NCBI GenBank assembly: GCA_963802915.1
Contig: CAWDKQ010000022.1
Location: 1 to 64,000, forward strand
DNA from: JAICMB01 sp963802915
GTDB taxonomy: Bacteria; Acidobacteriota; Terriglobia; Bryobacterales; Bryobacteraceae
Direction of reading: 5' to 3'
Length of the DNA: 64,000 bases
Shown here: in pieces, positions 42,919 through 51,540 of the stretch
How positions within the stretch are numbered: position 1 is the first letter of the stretch
Layout of the letters: the number at the start of each line of letters is the position of its first letter
Made by a program: the position numbers and the translations under genes
Notes under the pieces: generated by a model
The model's input: the letters and a program-made list of their open reading frames with translations, nothing else
Databases searched by the model: none
Told to the model about the DNA's origin: nothing

Positions 42919-44030
42919 GGTTTTTCTGGTTGTTCCGGCTTTTCCTGCGTCTTATCCGGCGGCAGAGGATCGTTGGCGATGTCGCCGAAATTGATCTTCG
43001 ATTCAGTTCCGAACTTCTGGTAGAGCCGGAATTCTTTCTCGTTCCGCGCCAGATACTTACTGGTTGCAGAGATGACTGTCGCTCTTATAGGAACCAGGTA
43101 TTCGCCGTCGCCGATTTTCGTAAAATCGAAATCCAGAGTGTCGCTCACGGCTTGAACCGGGTACGTTGAAGGAATATCGTATGGCGTTTCCACGATCCTC
43201 ACGATCATGCCCGTGTCCTTATCAATGAAGATCTTGCCGCGATAGGCCGGCCGCAACTGCAAGGAGTTGTCCCAGACAATCTGATACTTCGAATGGTCCT
43301 GGTCGATGTCGAAAGAGAATACGTAGGCCCGGCGTCCGCGCAGCGTTGCCCAGTGATCCCACTCAAAGCGGGCTTCCGAGCTGGGGTCGAAGATGTACCG
43401 CATCATGCTGCCGAACTCGCCCCGCGCCACCGCGCCACCCAGCTTCTCCAGCGGCATGTTCGTAACCGATGAATTGTTCACCATCTGGACGTCGTATTTT
43501 TCCTGGTGATCGAAATACGTCAGCTTGCTCGTGATGGTGTCTTCGAGCCGCCACTCCGGATCGTCCAACCCGTGCACGTTGTGGTGAAGCGGGTCCATGT
43601 AGCGGCGTTGGATCTCGGCACAGAAGAAGTCCGGAAGCTGCTTCTCGTAATTCATGGCGTACTCGCGCGCGGCGTCGATGATCTTCGCCTGCTCGATGGA
43701 ATCCGGCGGATCGGGTTGATGGTAGACCTTCGGCGCCGGAGGCGGAGGAGGAGGCGCCAGCTTCTCAGTGCTGTCGCGGAGGTCGTGGAGGGCGGCAGTG
43801 GTTTTGGGCCCAACCCCGAGGCCCTGAAGAGTCTCGACCGTCTCATCGTCGAGCTTGTTCGACAACTTGACGTGCTTCAGGTATTCGGCAACCTGCTTGT
43901 CGGGGTAAGTTTTAACGGACGATTTGATGAAGGACGTGAGCTGGTCCACCGTCCACGTCATCGTCGACGCCGTGTCGGCGGCCAACACACTTAAAAACGT
44001 AAATCCAAGAATGCAAAGCAGTTTTCTCAT
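42909..44030 (-). CDS. Secreted acidobacterial protein, function unknown
   Basis: Signal peptide residues 1-17 (ends LAADT). A helical segment (about 25-90), a Pro-run (PPPPPPAP) and a beta-rich domain (about 130-345) follow, with KIFIDKDTGMIVRIVE. The latter is reminiscent of outer-membrane lipoprotein-sorting or DUF3108-like folds that read out as antiparallel sheet. The C-terminal tail is Pro/Gln/Lys-rich. Last gene of a minus-strand series of secreted proteins. Confidence 0.65.
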   Translation of the reverse strand: MRKLLCILGFTFLSVLAADTASTMTWTVDQLTSFIKSSVKTYPDKQVAEYLKHVKLSNKLDDETVETLQGLGVGPKTTAALHDLRDSTEKLAPPPPPPAPKVYHQPDPPDSIEQAKIIDAAREYAMNYEKQLPDFFCAEIQRRYMDPLHHNVHGLDDPEWRLEDTITSKLTYFDHQEKYDVQMVNNSSVTNMPLEKLGGAVARGEFGSMMRYIFDPSSEARFEWDHWATLRGRRAYVFSFDIDQDHSKYQIVWDNSLQLRPAYRGKIFIDKDTGMIVRIVETPYDIPSTYPVQAVSDTLDFDFTKIGDGEYLVPIRATVISATSKYLARNEKEFRLYQKFGTESKINFGDIANDPLPPDKTQEKPEQPEKPPQ

Positions 44031-44063
44031 TGCCGTACCCTACAGATGGCTGGATACACAAAT

Positions 44064-45143
44064 CTACTGGGAGAATAGACGGTGCTTCCGCGGTTGGCGT
44101 TGCGTTGGAGCTGCGCCGGTTCCCACAGTCTTATTAATAGCATCCAGGGCCAGGGGCGCCATAATCCGGTATCCCGCGCTGTTGGGGTGCAGGCCGTCGT
44201 CGGCAAGATCCGCTCTTAGCATGCCGGTTTTGTCGACCATGGCATCGAAATAGTCGAGGTAAGTGTAGCCGCGGTCATTGCAGATACTTTGGATCCAGCC
44301 GTTGAGCGACCGGATGAGGGAAGGCGACCGAACCTTCGTCCTCTCGTAATAAGGATCCACGTTCTTGTGATAATCGCTCACGGGCATCACCGAGGCGAAA
44401 ATCACTTTGACTTTATAGCGGTCGGCGAGGTCAGCGATCATTGTTAGATTATTCTCGATCGTCAACAGCGGCACGCCCAACGCGAGATCGTTTGTTCCGC
44501 CCAAAATCAGAACAGCTTGCGGGTACGGATTCACGACATCCGCCATCATGCGGCCGAGCATTTGGCCGGTGATCTGGCCGGAAATCCCACGATTCACAAA
44601 ATCGCGATCACCGAAGTATTCGTTCAGTCGCCAGAAATCGGTAATCGAATCGCCCAGAAAAACAACTCGTGGATTCTCGGGACGCGGCGCAGGCAGCTTG
44701 GAGTCGGCTTCCGCGTAACGGTTCAGATTGTCGCGGTCGGGCGAGCGGAGCTGGAGATCGCGCTGGGAGAGGATGGTCGCAAAGAACGTATCGAGGCGGC
44801 TGAAGTTGTCGCGTAACTCAGCTAATTGTTGCCGTGCCTGCTCGGGGAAAGTCGGCGGCTTCGGAAGCGAGTCAGCGACGAACAGGTATGCGCGCAAATT
44901 GCTCTGGAAGATGTTGTAGAACTCCAGGTTTGCCGAGGTGGCCTTCACATTCTCGATCGCCTGGCGTGCATTCTCGGCAAGAGGCGCGCCGGCCCGAGCC
45001 AATTCCGGAAGGGCCACGCCGGCGGATTCCATGAGTTGTACGGAGCGTGTCATCAATTGCTGTGCCTGTGACGAGGTGAGCGGCTGCTGTGCAGGCTGCG
45101 CGGCGAGACCAAGCACGCAGAGCAAAAGAGAAAAGATTTTCAT
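44064..45143 (-). CDS. Secreted SGNH/GDSL-family esterase
   Basis: Signal peptide to about residue 16. An N-terminal helical part (about 20-150) precedes the SGNH hydrolase: block I FLGDSITDFW (Ser), block II Gly in ISGQ, block III GGTNDLA (Asn) and block V DGLHPNSAGY (Asp/His). It resembles platelet-activating-factor acetylhydrolase-type esterases. ATG 45143 overlaps the DUF3108 stop (ATGA). Confidence 0.88.
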   Translation of the reverse strand: MKIFSLLLCVLGLAAQPAQQPLTSSQAQQLMTRSVQLMESAGVALPELARAGAPLAENARQAIENVKATSANLEFYNIFQSNLRAYLFVADSLPKPPTFPEQARQQLAELRDNFSRLDTFFATILSQRDLQLRSPDRDNLNRYAEADSKLPAPRPENPRVVFLGDSITDFWRLNEYFGDRDFVNRGISGQITGQMLGRMMADVVNPYPQAVLILGGTNDLALGVPLLTIENNLTMIADLADRYKVKVIFASVMPVSDYHKNVDPYYERTKVRSPSLIRSLNGWIQSICNDRGYTYLDYFDAMVDKTGMLRADLADDGLHPNSAGYRIMAPLALDAINKTVGTGAAPTQRQPRKHRLFSQ

Positions 45144-45955
45144 TGGTGCTCTTCTTTTTCGAGCGAAAGCGTAATGGAGCCGATCGGGAAGGACATACGG
45201 GCGCGAATCTGGACCGGCAGACGGCGGTCATCGTCGGTGAGCCACACCAGCATGCTCGCTCTTTTCGAATAAATGACGCCGTTGAACAGAAACGCCTCGT
45301 AGCGGATGGTTTTGAAGTTGCCGACGTGATTCTTGATCTCTTCGCGCTCCTGCGCCTCAACGCGCACGGGCGCCCATTTCTTGCCGTCGCTCGTCGGGAT
45401 CTGCGCGGATTGTCCCGGCTGCAATCGCAACGTGCGCAGCCTGTATAAACCGCCCAGAACGTCGCTCACGCAGCCGGGAAGCTGGATTTCCTTTGTGCTC
45501 ATCGTCGTGTTCTTGATCAAGTCCCGCTCCAGAAACACGGCGCGATTGCGGGCATAGTCGTACGACACTTTCGCGTCGTGGTGTTTCTTGCCCTCAAACG
45601 CGTCCATTTCGCTGGTGGCTACACAAAACTGATCCGCGACATGGGATGTGTATTTGTCGTCGAGCTTGTAAAGCCTGGAAACGAGCCCGCCCGATTCAAC
45701 GTGCGCCTGGATCTGCCACTCCGGATGACTCGCACTAGGAGCCGGGTCGATTTTTAACTCCGCGGTCCCGGCCGTGATCATCCGCCATTCGATGCTGTAC
45801 TGAAGAGTCTCAGCCGAGCCGAAGGGATGAGCCTGCGGCATCACGCCATCGCCTTGCGCTCCGGCGCCGGAGCCTAAGACCGCGTACAGGACCGCCAGCG
45901 CGCAGACTTGGCGCACGCTCAGGAAACAACCCGGCATGAAATTTGAGTTTGACAC
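45140..45955 (-). CDS. DUF3108-type secreted protein
   Basis: Signal peptide (start ATG 45955 or ATG 45937). Beta-rich body matching DUF3108: LQYSIEWRMITAGTAELKI near the start and VWLTDDDRRLPVQIRARM near the end. 271 residues; periplasmic. DUF3108 proteins have no agreed biochemical role. Coupled to the esterase gene. Confidence 0.8.
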   Translation of the reverse strand: MSNSNFMPGCFLSVRQVCALAVLYAVLGSGAGAQGDGVMPQAHPFGSAETLQYSIEWRMITAGTAELKIDPAPSASHPEWQIQAHVESGGLVSRLYKLDDKYTSHVADQFCVATSEMDAFEGKKHHDAKVSYDYARNRAVFLERDLIKNTTMSTKEIQLPGCVSDVLGGLYRLRTLRLQPGQSAQIPTSDGKKWAPVRVEAQEREEIKNHVGNFKTIRYEAFLFNGVIYSKRASMLVWLTDDDRRLPVQIRARMSFPIGSITLSLEKEEHQ

Positions 45956-45978
45956 AAAACGGCAACTGAGCGAGCGGA

Positions 45979-46446
45979 CTACTTCGAACTCATGACTCCT
46001 TGGATGGCTTTCTCGATGGTGGCAGTGTCGGTCGCGCCGATGAAAGATCGAACCCGGTGGCCCTTCCTGTCATAGAGAAACATGGCCGGGAGCGCGCCCT
46101 CCCATTTCGGATCGATCGAGTTGATAAAGTCCTCGTCTTTTTTGGCTTCTTTCCGATAGGCAGGCTTCTCGATGCCCAGTTGATCCGCCATCTTGGCTGC
46201 TCTGGCTTCGCTATCCGCGTCGTCGGCGGAAATAGTCACCAGCACGAAGCCGTTGGCGCGGAGTTTCTTTTCGAGCTTGAGCAGTTCCGGGGTCTCCGCG
46301 CGGCAGGGGGCGCAATAGGTCGCCCAAAAATCGTAAAGGACCACTTTGCCTTTGTTCGATTGCACCAGCTTCTGGAACCCTGCTTCATCGATCGGGGTCA
46401 GCGATGTCAGGGTGGGAGCAAAAAAGAGCAGGATCGCAAGAAGCAT
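45979..46446 (-). CDS. TlpA/ResA-like thioredoxin-fold protein
   Basis: Short hydrophobic N-terminus (signal or anchor), then a thioredoxin fold with redox motif YCAPCR and the cis-Pro strand ALPAMFLYD. 155 residues. Predicted periplasmic thiol-disulfide oxidoreductase. The ATG lies 2 bp after the stop of the preceding gene, so it belongs to the same transcript. Confidence 0.9.
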   Translation of the reverse strand: MLLAILLFFAPTLTSLTPIDEAGFQKLVQSNKGKVVLYDFWATYCAPCRAETPELLKLEKKLRANGFVLVTISADDADSEARAAKMADQLGIEKPAYRKEAKKDEDFINSIDPKWEGALPAMFLYDRKGHRVRSFIGATDTATIEKAIQGVMSSK

Positions 46447-46448
46447 GT

Positions 46449-46817
46449 TTAGCTCGACTTTCCCGGTTTCAGCTTAAGATCCAGAGTCGCGGTCTTGCGG
46501 GAATCGAATGTGCTGAGAGTCTTGGTTCCGCTCGACTGGCCACCATGATCTGCCTTCAATTCATAATCGTCGTTGGTGTTCAGTCCGGCGAAATGATAAG
46601 CCCCGTCTTCGTGCGTGATGTAGGACCGGATCAGAAGCGTCTTCGTATTCTTGAGTTGAACGATAGCTCCGGCGGCGGGCTTGCCAGTTTTGTCGAGAAC
46701 AACTCCTTTGACCGATCGCGTGTTCGTATCTTCATTCAGGCTCGTGTTGTCTTGCGCCGCGAGAGAAGAGGGCAAGGCTATGAGCGCGGCGGCGAGGATC
46801 AGTCTGGTAGCAAGCAT
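46449..46817 (-). CDS. Secreted carboxypeptidase-regulatory-like domain protein (A)
   Basis: Signal peptide ends SLAAQ. The mature about 100 residues form one CarboxypepD_reg-like beta-sandwich (VKGVVLDKTGKPAAGAIVQL, then DGAYHFAGL). Such single-domain proteins are common in Acidobacteriota. Gap of 7 bp to the next gene upstream. Confidence 0.8.
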   Translation of the reverse strand: MLATRLILAAALIALPSSLAAQDNTSLNEDTNTRSVKGVVLDKTGKPAAGAIVQLKNTKTLLIRSYITHEDGAYHFAGLNTNDDYELKADHGGQSSGTKTLSTFDSRKTATLDLKLKPGKSS

Positions 46818-46824
46818 GCAATAT

Positions 46825-47205
46825 CTACTTGGATACGGCCGGAAGAATCAAGGTTACATCCACCCGTTGCTCTCCTTCGACGTCGACCGACTTCTGCTGG
46901 GGCTCATAGCCTTTCAAATGAGCCTTTACTGTGTAACGCATAGCCGTAACCGGCAATCGAAAGGCGAATTCTCCACGGTTGTCGGAAATGGCCTTAGGAG
47001 CGTGAATCCTGACCGCTTCCTGTCCTGGTTGGGGATCGGGTGCGATCACAACTTCGGCGCCCGGAAGAGCGTAGCCAGATTCGCGAAAAACCGTTCCTCC
47101 CACGACCGCGTAGACCGAGGCATTCTGGTGGTTTTTTTCGGCGTGACCGGATCCGGCAAGGAAAAGCGCCAAGACTGGTACGAAGCTACTTCCAATCCTC
47201 CTCAT
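46825..47205 (-). CDS. Secreted carboxypeptidase-regulatory-like domain protein (B)
   Basis: ATG 47205 (MRRIGSSF) gives a clean signal peptide ending SGHAE. An upstream in-frame start at 47235 would add ten mainly basic residues. One CarboxypepD_reg-like sandwich (GGTVFRESGYALPGAEVVIA, then NRGEFAFRLP). The start overlaps the LysW-like gene by 20 nt, so it is translationally coupled. Paralogue of the next gene by fold only. Confidence 0.78.
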   Translation of the reverse strand: MRRIGSSFVPVLALFLAGSGHAEKNHQNASVYAVVGGTVFRESGYALPGAEVVIAPDPQPGQEAVRIHAPKAISDNRGEFAFRLPVTAMRYTVKAHLKGYEPQQKSVDVEGEQRVDVTLILPAVSK

Positions 47206-47425
47206 CCTCTTCTTCCTCTTCGTCCTCCTCTTCATCGTCGTCGAAATCGAGGTCTTCTTCCTCTTCCTCGTCTTCGTCCTCGTCGTCAGCCGACTCGAGT
47301 TCCAGCGGATCGAGGCTGACTACGGTAAGAATCGCGCCGCATTCATCGCATGGCAACGTTTCCCCTTCGTCCAGTTCCTCTTCATCAACGTCGATTACTG
47401 CGTCGCAATTCGGGCAGTTGACCAT
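47186..47425 (-). CDS. LysW-like zinc-ribbon protein with long acidic tail
   Basis: 79 residues. The N-terminal half matches the LysW/ArgW carrier: CPNCDAVIDV, then CDECGAILTVVSLDPLELE. The second half is an Asp/Glu run of about 30 residues. The protein ends EEDWK, whereas LysW ends in EDWGE, whose terminal Glu is the amino-group attachment site. The carrier chemistry therefore looks lost or changed. No lysX, lysZ or argX genes are nearby. Heads a run of secreted-protein genes. Confidence 0.75.
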   Translation of the reverse strand: MVNCPNCDAVIDVDEEELDEGETLPCDECGAILTVVSLDPLELESADDEDEDEEEEEDLDFDDDEEEDEEEEEDEEDWK

Positions 47426-47479
47426 CTCTCTTCCCTCCAGGGTGAAAATGTCACGCTACAAGAATCGAAACAACGTGTC

Positions 47480-48019
47480 TTACGCCGAAGCCTTAGACAG
47501 CCGCCGGCGGGTAGTGGCCGGAACAAGGCCCTTTAAACGAAGATACATGAACATTTGAGAGCGGTGCGTAAGTTCATGCTCCTTGATCATCTGGAGCATC
47601 TCCAGCCGGGTCACCCGCTGGCCGTCCATGCGGGTGATCATGCCGGCGTAAAACTCCGGCGGCCGGGCCGACAACTCCCCGCAACGTACATCGAGCGCCG
47701 TTCGCAGAGCGGCTGCCAGCTCAGCTGCCGAAGCATGCGCCGGCAATTGTTCCGTATGCTTGCGAAGCATGAGGCGAAACTCGGGAGTTGCGAAATTTTC
47801 TTCTCCATCCAGAAGCAAACCCGTAAGTCCATATCCGGCTTGCAGAATGTGAACAGCCAGTTCGCGAAACGTCATCACGTCCACTACCGGCTTGAACCCG
47901 AACTCGGACTCCGGGAACTCCTCGACCGCAATCGCGGTGTCCTGGCGCACAGTCTTCCAGGAGTTCAACACGGCCTCTACTCGTACCATAGATCCATTTA
48001 ACCAAACCCAGTTTCGCAT
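47480..48019 (-). CDS. DinB-like protein, second member
   Basis: About 170-179 residues (start ATG 48019 or ATG 47989; neither has a strong ribosome site). Four-helix DinB fold with H57 (LAVHILQ) and KEHELTHRSQ supplying the other His ligands. Cytoplasmic. Function unknown. It follows the small TonB-C gene by 59 bp. Confidence 0.8.
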   Translation of the reverse strand: MRNWVWLNGSMVRVEAVLNSWKTVRQDTAIAVEEFPESEFGFKPVVDVMTFRELAVHILQAGYGLTGLLLDGEENFATPEFRLMLRKHTEQLPAHASAAELAAALRTALDVRCGELSARPPEFYAGMITRMDGQRVTRLEMLQMIKEHELTHRSQMFMYLRLKGLVPATTRRRLSKASA

Positions 48020-48078
48020 TGGATTTGCAGGCGTGCAAACTATATTGCGGGCGTGTAACGTTGAGACGTAGCCCCGGC

Positions 48079-48462
48079 CTACATGGAGTGAAATTGCATT
48101 TCGATGGTTAGTTTCACCGCGACGGGTTTGCCGTCTTTTTGGGCCGGGGAAAATCGCCATTGGCGGATGGCATCCACGGCGCAACGGTCCACATCGGGGT
48201 CCAGGCTCTGGACAACGCGCGGATCCTTGGGAGTGCCTTGCGAACTGACCACCAGGGCGACCTCGACCGATCCTTTCACGCGAATCCCACGAATACGGGA
48301 ATAATCCGGACTGACCTGGTGCGTAATGCGCGGAGGTTTGATATCGTCGCCGAGTTCGTAAACGCGTTCGTTCGAATCGTCGCTGCCCGAATGCTGCGCC
48401 CGCCCTATCGGCGCGCTGACGAGAAACGCGGCAAGCGACACGCAGAACACTACGGTTTTCAT
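48079..48462 (-). CDS. Small secreted TonB C-terminal-domain protein
   Basis: Signal peptide ends GRAQ. The remaining about 100 residues are a TonB-C domain (GSVEVALVVSSQGTPKDPRV, then AIRQWRFSPA). There is no TM anchor and no Pro-rich spacer, so it is a free periplasmic domain rather than a classical TonB. Same fold as the C-terminus of the 31393 gene. Confidence 0.85.
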   Translation of the reverse strand: MKTVVFCVSLAAFLVSAPIGRAQHSGSDDSNERVYELGDDIKPPRITHQVSPDYSRIRGIRVKGSVEVALVVSSQGTPKDPRVVQSLDPDVDRCAVDAIRQWRFSPAQKDGKPVAVKLTIEMQFHSM

Positions 48463-48519
48463 TGCGATGGAGACCCTGAAACCAGCGAATAGACGTTCCT
48501 CCGGATCGGCAGGTTACGT

Positions 48520-49542
48520 TTACCAGCGGGTCTGCGTCGCGTAGGAAAAATCGTAGATGTTCCTCGATTCTCCTTCGATCTTCTCGAAAACCGACTGCAC
48601 CGCTACGCGTCCGGGACCCGTCAGCCGGAGCCACATATATCGATTGCTCCAGGACCCCCATCCGAAAAATCCAGCGTTGGGTTGCTCGAAATGCAGATGC
48701 ATTTGCACCGTGGGGTCTTTGAAGACCAGCGCGGTCGGCTTGATCAGGATGGTTTGACCAGGCGCCAGGTCGCGAATAAACACATTTCCGGCGGCATGAA
48801 GCAACAGCAGGCCAGGTGTCTGCGGCGAAACGAAGCGATCCATGAACATCCCCACGGGATAGTGGGTCTCCGTATCGTCGCCGTTCTTTGTACGGAACCA
48901 GATATTCGTCGAGAACCATTCATACGCGACGTTGCTGGTCGCCACCAGGAAAAGATGCTCGCGCACGTCGACCATCTGGCCGGGATGGATGGGCACGGCA
49001 ATCATTTCGCCTGGCGCATCGCGCGAAAAGGCGATGTGTCCCGGACCCTGCGCCTGCGTCATGATCAAGGGCATGCCCGCAAACATCCGCTTCCATGCGC
49101 CGCTGAGCGGCATGGTCGTGACGTTCACTTGCGGGTCCTTCCACAGCAGGACATGATGCGTGAAGTAAATACCGTCGTTCGGAGCGAGGTTGAAATCGGC
49201 GGTGGGAACGTACAAACCCTCGATCTGGCAGAAGGAGTTTCCGAACTGGAGCTTCGCCATGTCCTTGCGGCCGGGGAGCTGGACCCAGCCGGAGTGCGTC
49301 GACATGCCGCGGATATTCAAAGTGGCGCCGCAGCGTGGACAACTCTGCTGCGTCGCATCGACGGGCGCGCCGCACCATTCGCACTTCGATGTCGCGTGCG
49401 CTGGCGGAGCAACAATCGGGGCCGGTGGAGTGGGCGCCGGCGGAGGCACAGGCGCAGCGGCGTCACGCTTCACGGGGCTGCCGCACGCCACACAAAAATT
49501 CGCCGAGTCCGGAATTTGAGAGCCGCAATTTGTGCAGAACAT
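48520..49542 (-). CDS. AIM24-family protein with two zinc ribbons
   Basis: N-terminal zinc ribbon (CTNCGSQIPDSANFCVACG), Pro/Ala linker, second ribbon (CEWCGAPVDATQQSCPRCG), then an AIM24/TIGR00266-like beta-helix domain (about 90-325; GHIAFSRDAPGEM, HAAGNVFIRDL). 340 residues, cytoplasmic. Function of bacterial AIM24 proteins is unsettled. 29 bp downstream of a shorter paralogue. Confidence 0.85.
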   Translation of the reverse strand: MFCTNCGSQIPDSANFCVACGSPVKRDAAAPVPPPAPTPPAPIVAPPAHATSKCEWCGAPVDATQQSCPRCGATLNIRGMSTHSGWVQLPGRKDMAKLQFGNSFCQIEGLYVPTADFNLAPNDGIYFTHHVLLWKDPQVNVTTMPLSGAWKRMFAGMPLIMTQAQGPGHIAFSRDAPGEMIAVPIHPGQMVDVREHLFLVATSNVAYEWFSTNIWFRTKNGDDTETHYPVGMFMDRFVSPQTPGLLLLHAAGNVFIRDLAPGQTILIKPTALVFKDPTVQMHLHFEQPNAGFFGWGSWSNRYMWLRLTGPGRVAVQSVFEKIEGESRNIYDFSYATQTRW

Positions 49543-49571
49543 TTTATGATCTCCGCGTCGTTTTCGCTCTC

Positions 49572-50384
49572 TTAATCCGTGTGATGGTGCACGTACATCG
49601 ACTGTATGCCAATGCGGCCGGGTCCGGTCATGCGTGCGAGGCTCATGTTCGTGCCTCCAAAAAAGCCGCTGCCCAGGCGTTGAAATTCCACCTGCATGGT
49701 GACCGATGCGTCCTTGTAGAGGAACGCGCCCGGTTCCACCATGATGCTCTCGCCGGGCCGCAGGACGCGTTCGAAGACGTTGCCGTAGCCGTGGAGAATC
49801 AGGAGACCCGGCGCTCCGGCCGTTACGAACCGATCCATATACATACCTTGTCCGCCGAAAAGGATATTCGCGAGTCCCTTAATGCGAACAAAAGAGTAAT
49901 TGATCTGGTGCGAGGCGAGCAGAAACGCATGTTCCCGAACGTCGAGCTCCATGCCGGGATGCAGCGGGAGGACGACCAGCTCTCCGGTTGCGTCGCGGGA
50001 GAATGCAATGCGCCCGGGTCCGCTTGCGACACTGATGATGAACGGCATGCCCGCGAAGGCGCGCTTCAGGCCACCCGGCAATTGAAGCACTGTCAACGGA
50101 ACGCTCTCATCCTTCCACAACATGACGTGATGTTCAAAGAAGACCGCATCGTTGAGAGCGAGATTGATCTCGGCCACCGGAACGATTTCGCCTTCTACCT
50201 GGCAAGTGCTCGCGTTGAAGTGGATCTCGGTCATGTCCTTGATGCGAGGAGCCTCGCGCCAACCGGACTCACTGACCAGATTTCGAATATCCAGGGGAGC
50301 TCCGCAAAACCGGCAGGTCAGAGCCGCTTTTTCGTTCATGCTCTGGCACCACTGGCAAGGGATGCGCTCAATCGGATCCGTCAT
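49572..50384 (-). CDS. AIM24-family protein with one zinc ribbon
   Basis: Paralogue of the preceding entry. One zinc ribbon (CQWCQSMNEKAALTCRFCG) plus AIM24 domain (GRIAFSRDATGEL, HGYGNVFERVL). 270 residues. The start is 12 bp after the BLUF gene stop, so the pair appears co-transcribed with the photoreceptor. Confidence 0.85.
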   Translation of the reverse strand: MTDPIERIPCQWCQSMNEKAALTCRFCGAPLDIRNLVSESGWREAPRIKDMTEIHFNASTCQVEGEIVPVAEINLALNDAVFFEHHVMLWKDESVPLTVLQLPGGLKRAFAGMPFIISVASGPGRIAFSRDATGELVVLPLHPGMELDVREHAFLLASHQINYSFVRIKGLANILFGGQGMYMDRFVTAGAPGLLILHGYGNVFERVLRPGESIMVEPGAFLYKDASVTMQVEFQRLGSGFFGGTNMSLARMTGPGRIGIQSMYVHHHTD

Positions 50385-50396
50385 ATAGAAACTACA

Positions 50397-50816
50397 CTAA
50401 CGGATTTTCTCGCGGAACATCAGTAAGAGCTTCTGGGCGCGCGTCGGTTCGAGCTGAAACGCCGGAGAGGTGAGAGGCTTGTCGAGAAAATCGCTGTAGC
50501 CGGGCGCCTCGTTCGGTGTCACTTCGTCGAGATTCTTGAACCCCATGGTCCAGCTTGCGAATTGGCGTTCCTCGATCGACTGCTCCAGCAGTTTGATGGC
50601 TCCGGTGTGCCGGGCGTCGCTCAGGATTCTCATGTAGATCTGACGGACCGCCGCGTCGGGCCCTTCCAGGACTTGCATGAAATTCCCGTCCTTATACAGC
50701 AGCATTCCCGTGATATCGAGGGCGGCGTTGTTATGGCGGCACTGCTCGAGCAACGAGAGGAGTTCCTCGTTCGACAGGAGCTCCGTGGCGGAACTGACGT
50801 AGAGGATCGAGAGCAT
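50397..50816 (-). CDS. BLUF-domain blue-light receptor (FAD)
   Basis: Stand-alone BLUF protein, 139 residues from ATG 50816 (GTG 50825 would add three). All signature residues are present: Y6 in ILYVSS, N30, Q48 in NFMQVLEG, and the W89/M91 pair in SWTMGF. These correspond to Slr1694 Y8, Q50, W91 and M93. The C-terminal about 45 residues form the usual capping helices, with no output domain, so it must signal by protein contact. Between a membrane protein gene and two AIM24 genes. Confidence 0.92.
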   Translation of the reverse strand: MLSILYVSSATELLSNEELLSLLEQCRHNNAALDITGMLLYKDGNFMQVLEGPDAAVRQIYMRILSDARHTGAIKLLEQSIEERQFASWTMGFKNLDEVTPNEAPGYSDFLDKPLTSPAFQLEPTRAQKLLLMFREKIR

Positions 50817-50845
50817 TGTAATCACTTTAGCGGACTAATCCCGAA

Positions 50846-51505
50846 TCAGAGGATGTTAATCGCGCGCGCGGCCAGTACCACTACGGCCGTCAGCGAAATT
50901 AACGATTGCACCATCATCATCAGTTTCGCCCACCGGGTCAACACGGGGACGTCGGTCGGCGAGAAGGCTGTGCTGGTATTGAATGCCAGAAACAGATAAT
51001 CGACGAAGCCGGGGCTCCAGGTATGTCCGCACATTTCGGACTTCAATTCCGGGTCCATAGTCATCTGGGGAAACAGAAAAGCGCCTCCCGTGTGGGTGCC
51101 GCGAACCTCGCGCTCGTTTGGTCCGCCCGCATCGAGGCGCCAGTACCAGGATGCAAATACCAGGATATTGCTCGCCCAGAGACCGACAGCGGCAATGAGC
51201 AGACTTTGCGGCGATTGTTTGTGCGACGGGAGACCGGCGATCAGGAGACCCAGAGACGCCACCAGCTCGGACGTTACGAGAGCCATGATGATGTAGCCGA
51301 TGACCTGATTTATATCTCGCCTTCCTCGCCGGTAAGCGATGATCGCGGGAATTAACAAGAGAGTTACACAAACCAGTAGCAGCCAGTCGGGTCCGGGCGT
51401 CAATGAAGAGGGGAGAGCGTAATGTAGGGCACCAATGGCTAGCAGAGCGACCGAAGCTGGCCAGCGCGGTTCCGGGCGTCCGCGCCCCGAGTTTTTTCGC
51501 GGCAT
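50846..51505 (-). CDS. Multi-pass membrane protein (DUF1345-like)
   Basis: 219 residues with about five hydrophobic helices, two of them forming a C-terminal FVDYLFLAFNTSTAFSPTDV hairpin. That hairpin resembles DUF1345-type proteins and the pore-loop pattern of two-TM ion channels. Basic N-terminus. It starts the BLUF-AIM24 series (20-30 bp gap to BLUF). Transport activity is inferred only. Confidence 0.7.
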   Translation of the reverse strand: MPRKNSGRGRPEPRWPASVALLAIGALHYALPSSLTPGPDWLLLVCVTLLLIPAIIAYRRGRRDINQVIGYIIMALVTSELVASLGLLIAGLPSHKQSPQSLLIAAVGLWASNILVFASWYWRLDAGGPNEREVRGTHTGGAFLFPQMTMDPELKSEMCGHTWSPGFVDYLFLAFNTSTAFSPTDVPVLTRWAKLMMMVQSLISLTAVVVLAARAINIL

Positions 51506-51540
51506 GTAGTTCTATTGTGATTCACAAGGAGGTCCATCCA

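Noticed and set aside
47040..47558. Plus-strand frame with a long serine run
   Set aside because: It is the antisense reading of the acidic tail of the LysW-like gene; the opposite frame has a family match and a proper start.
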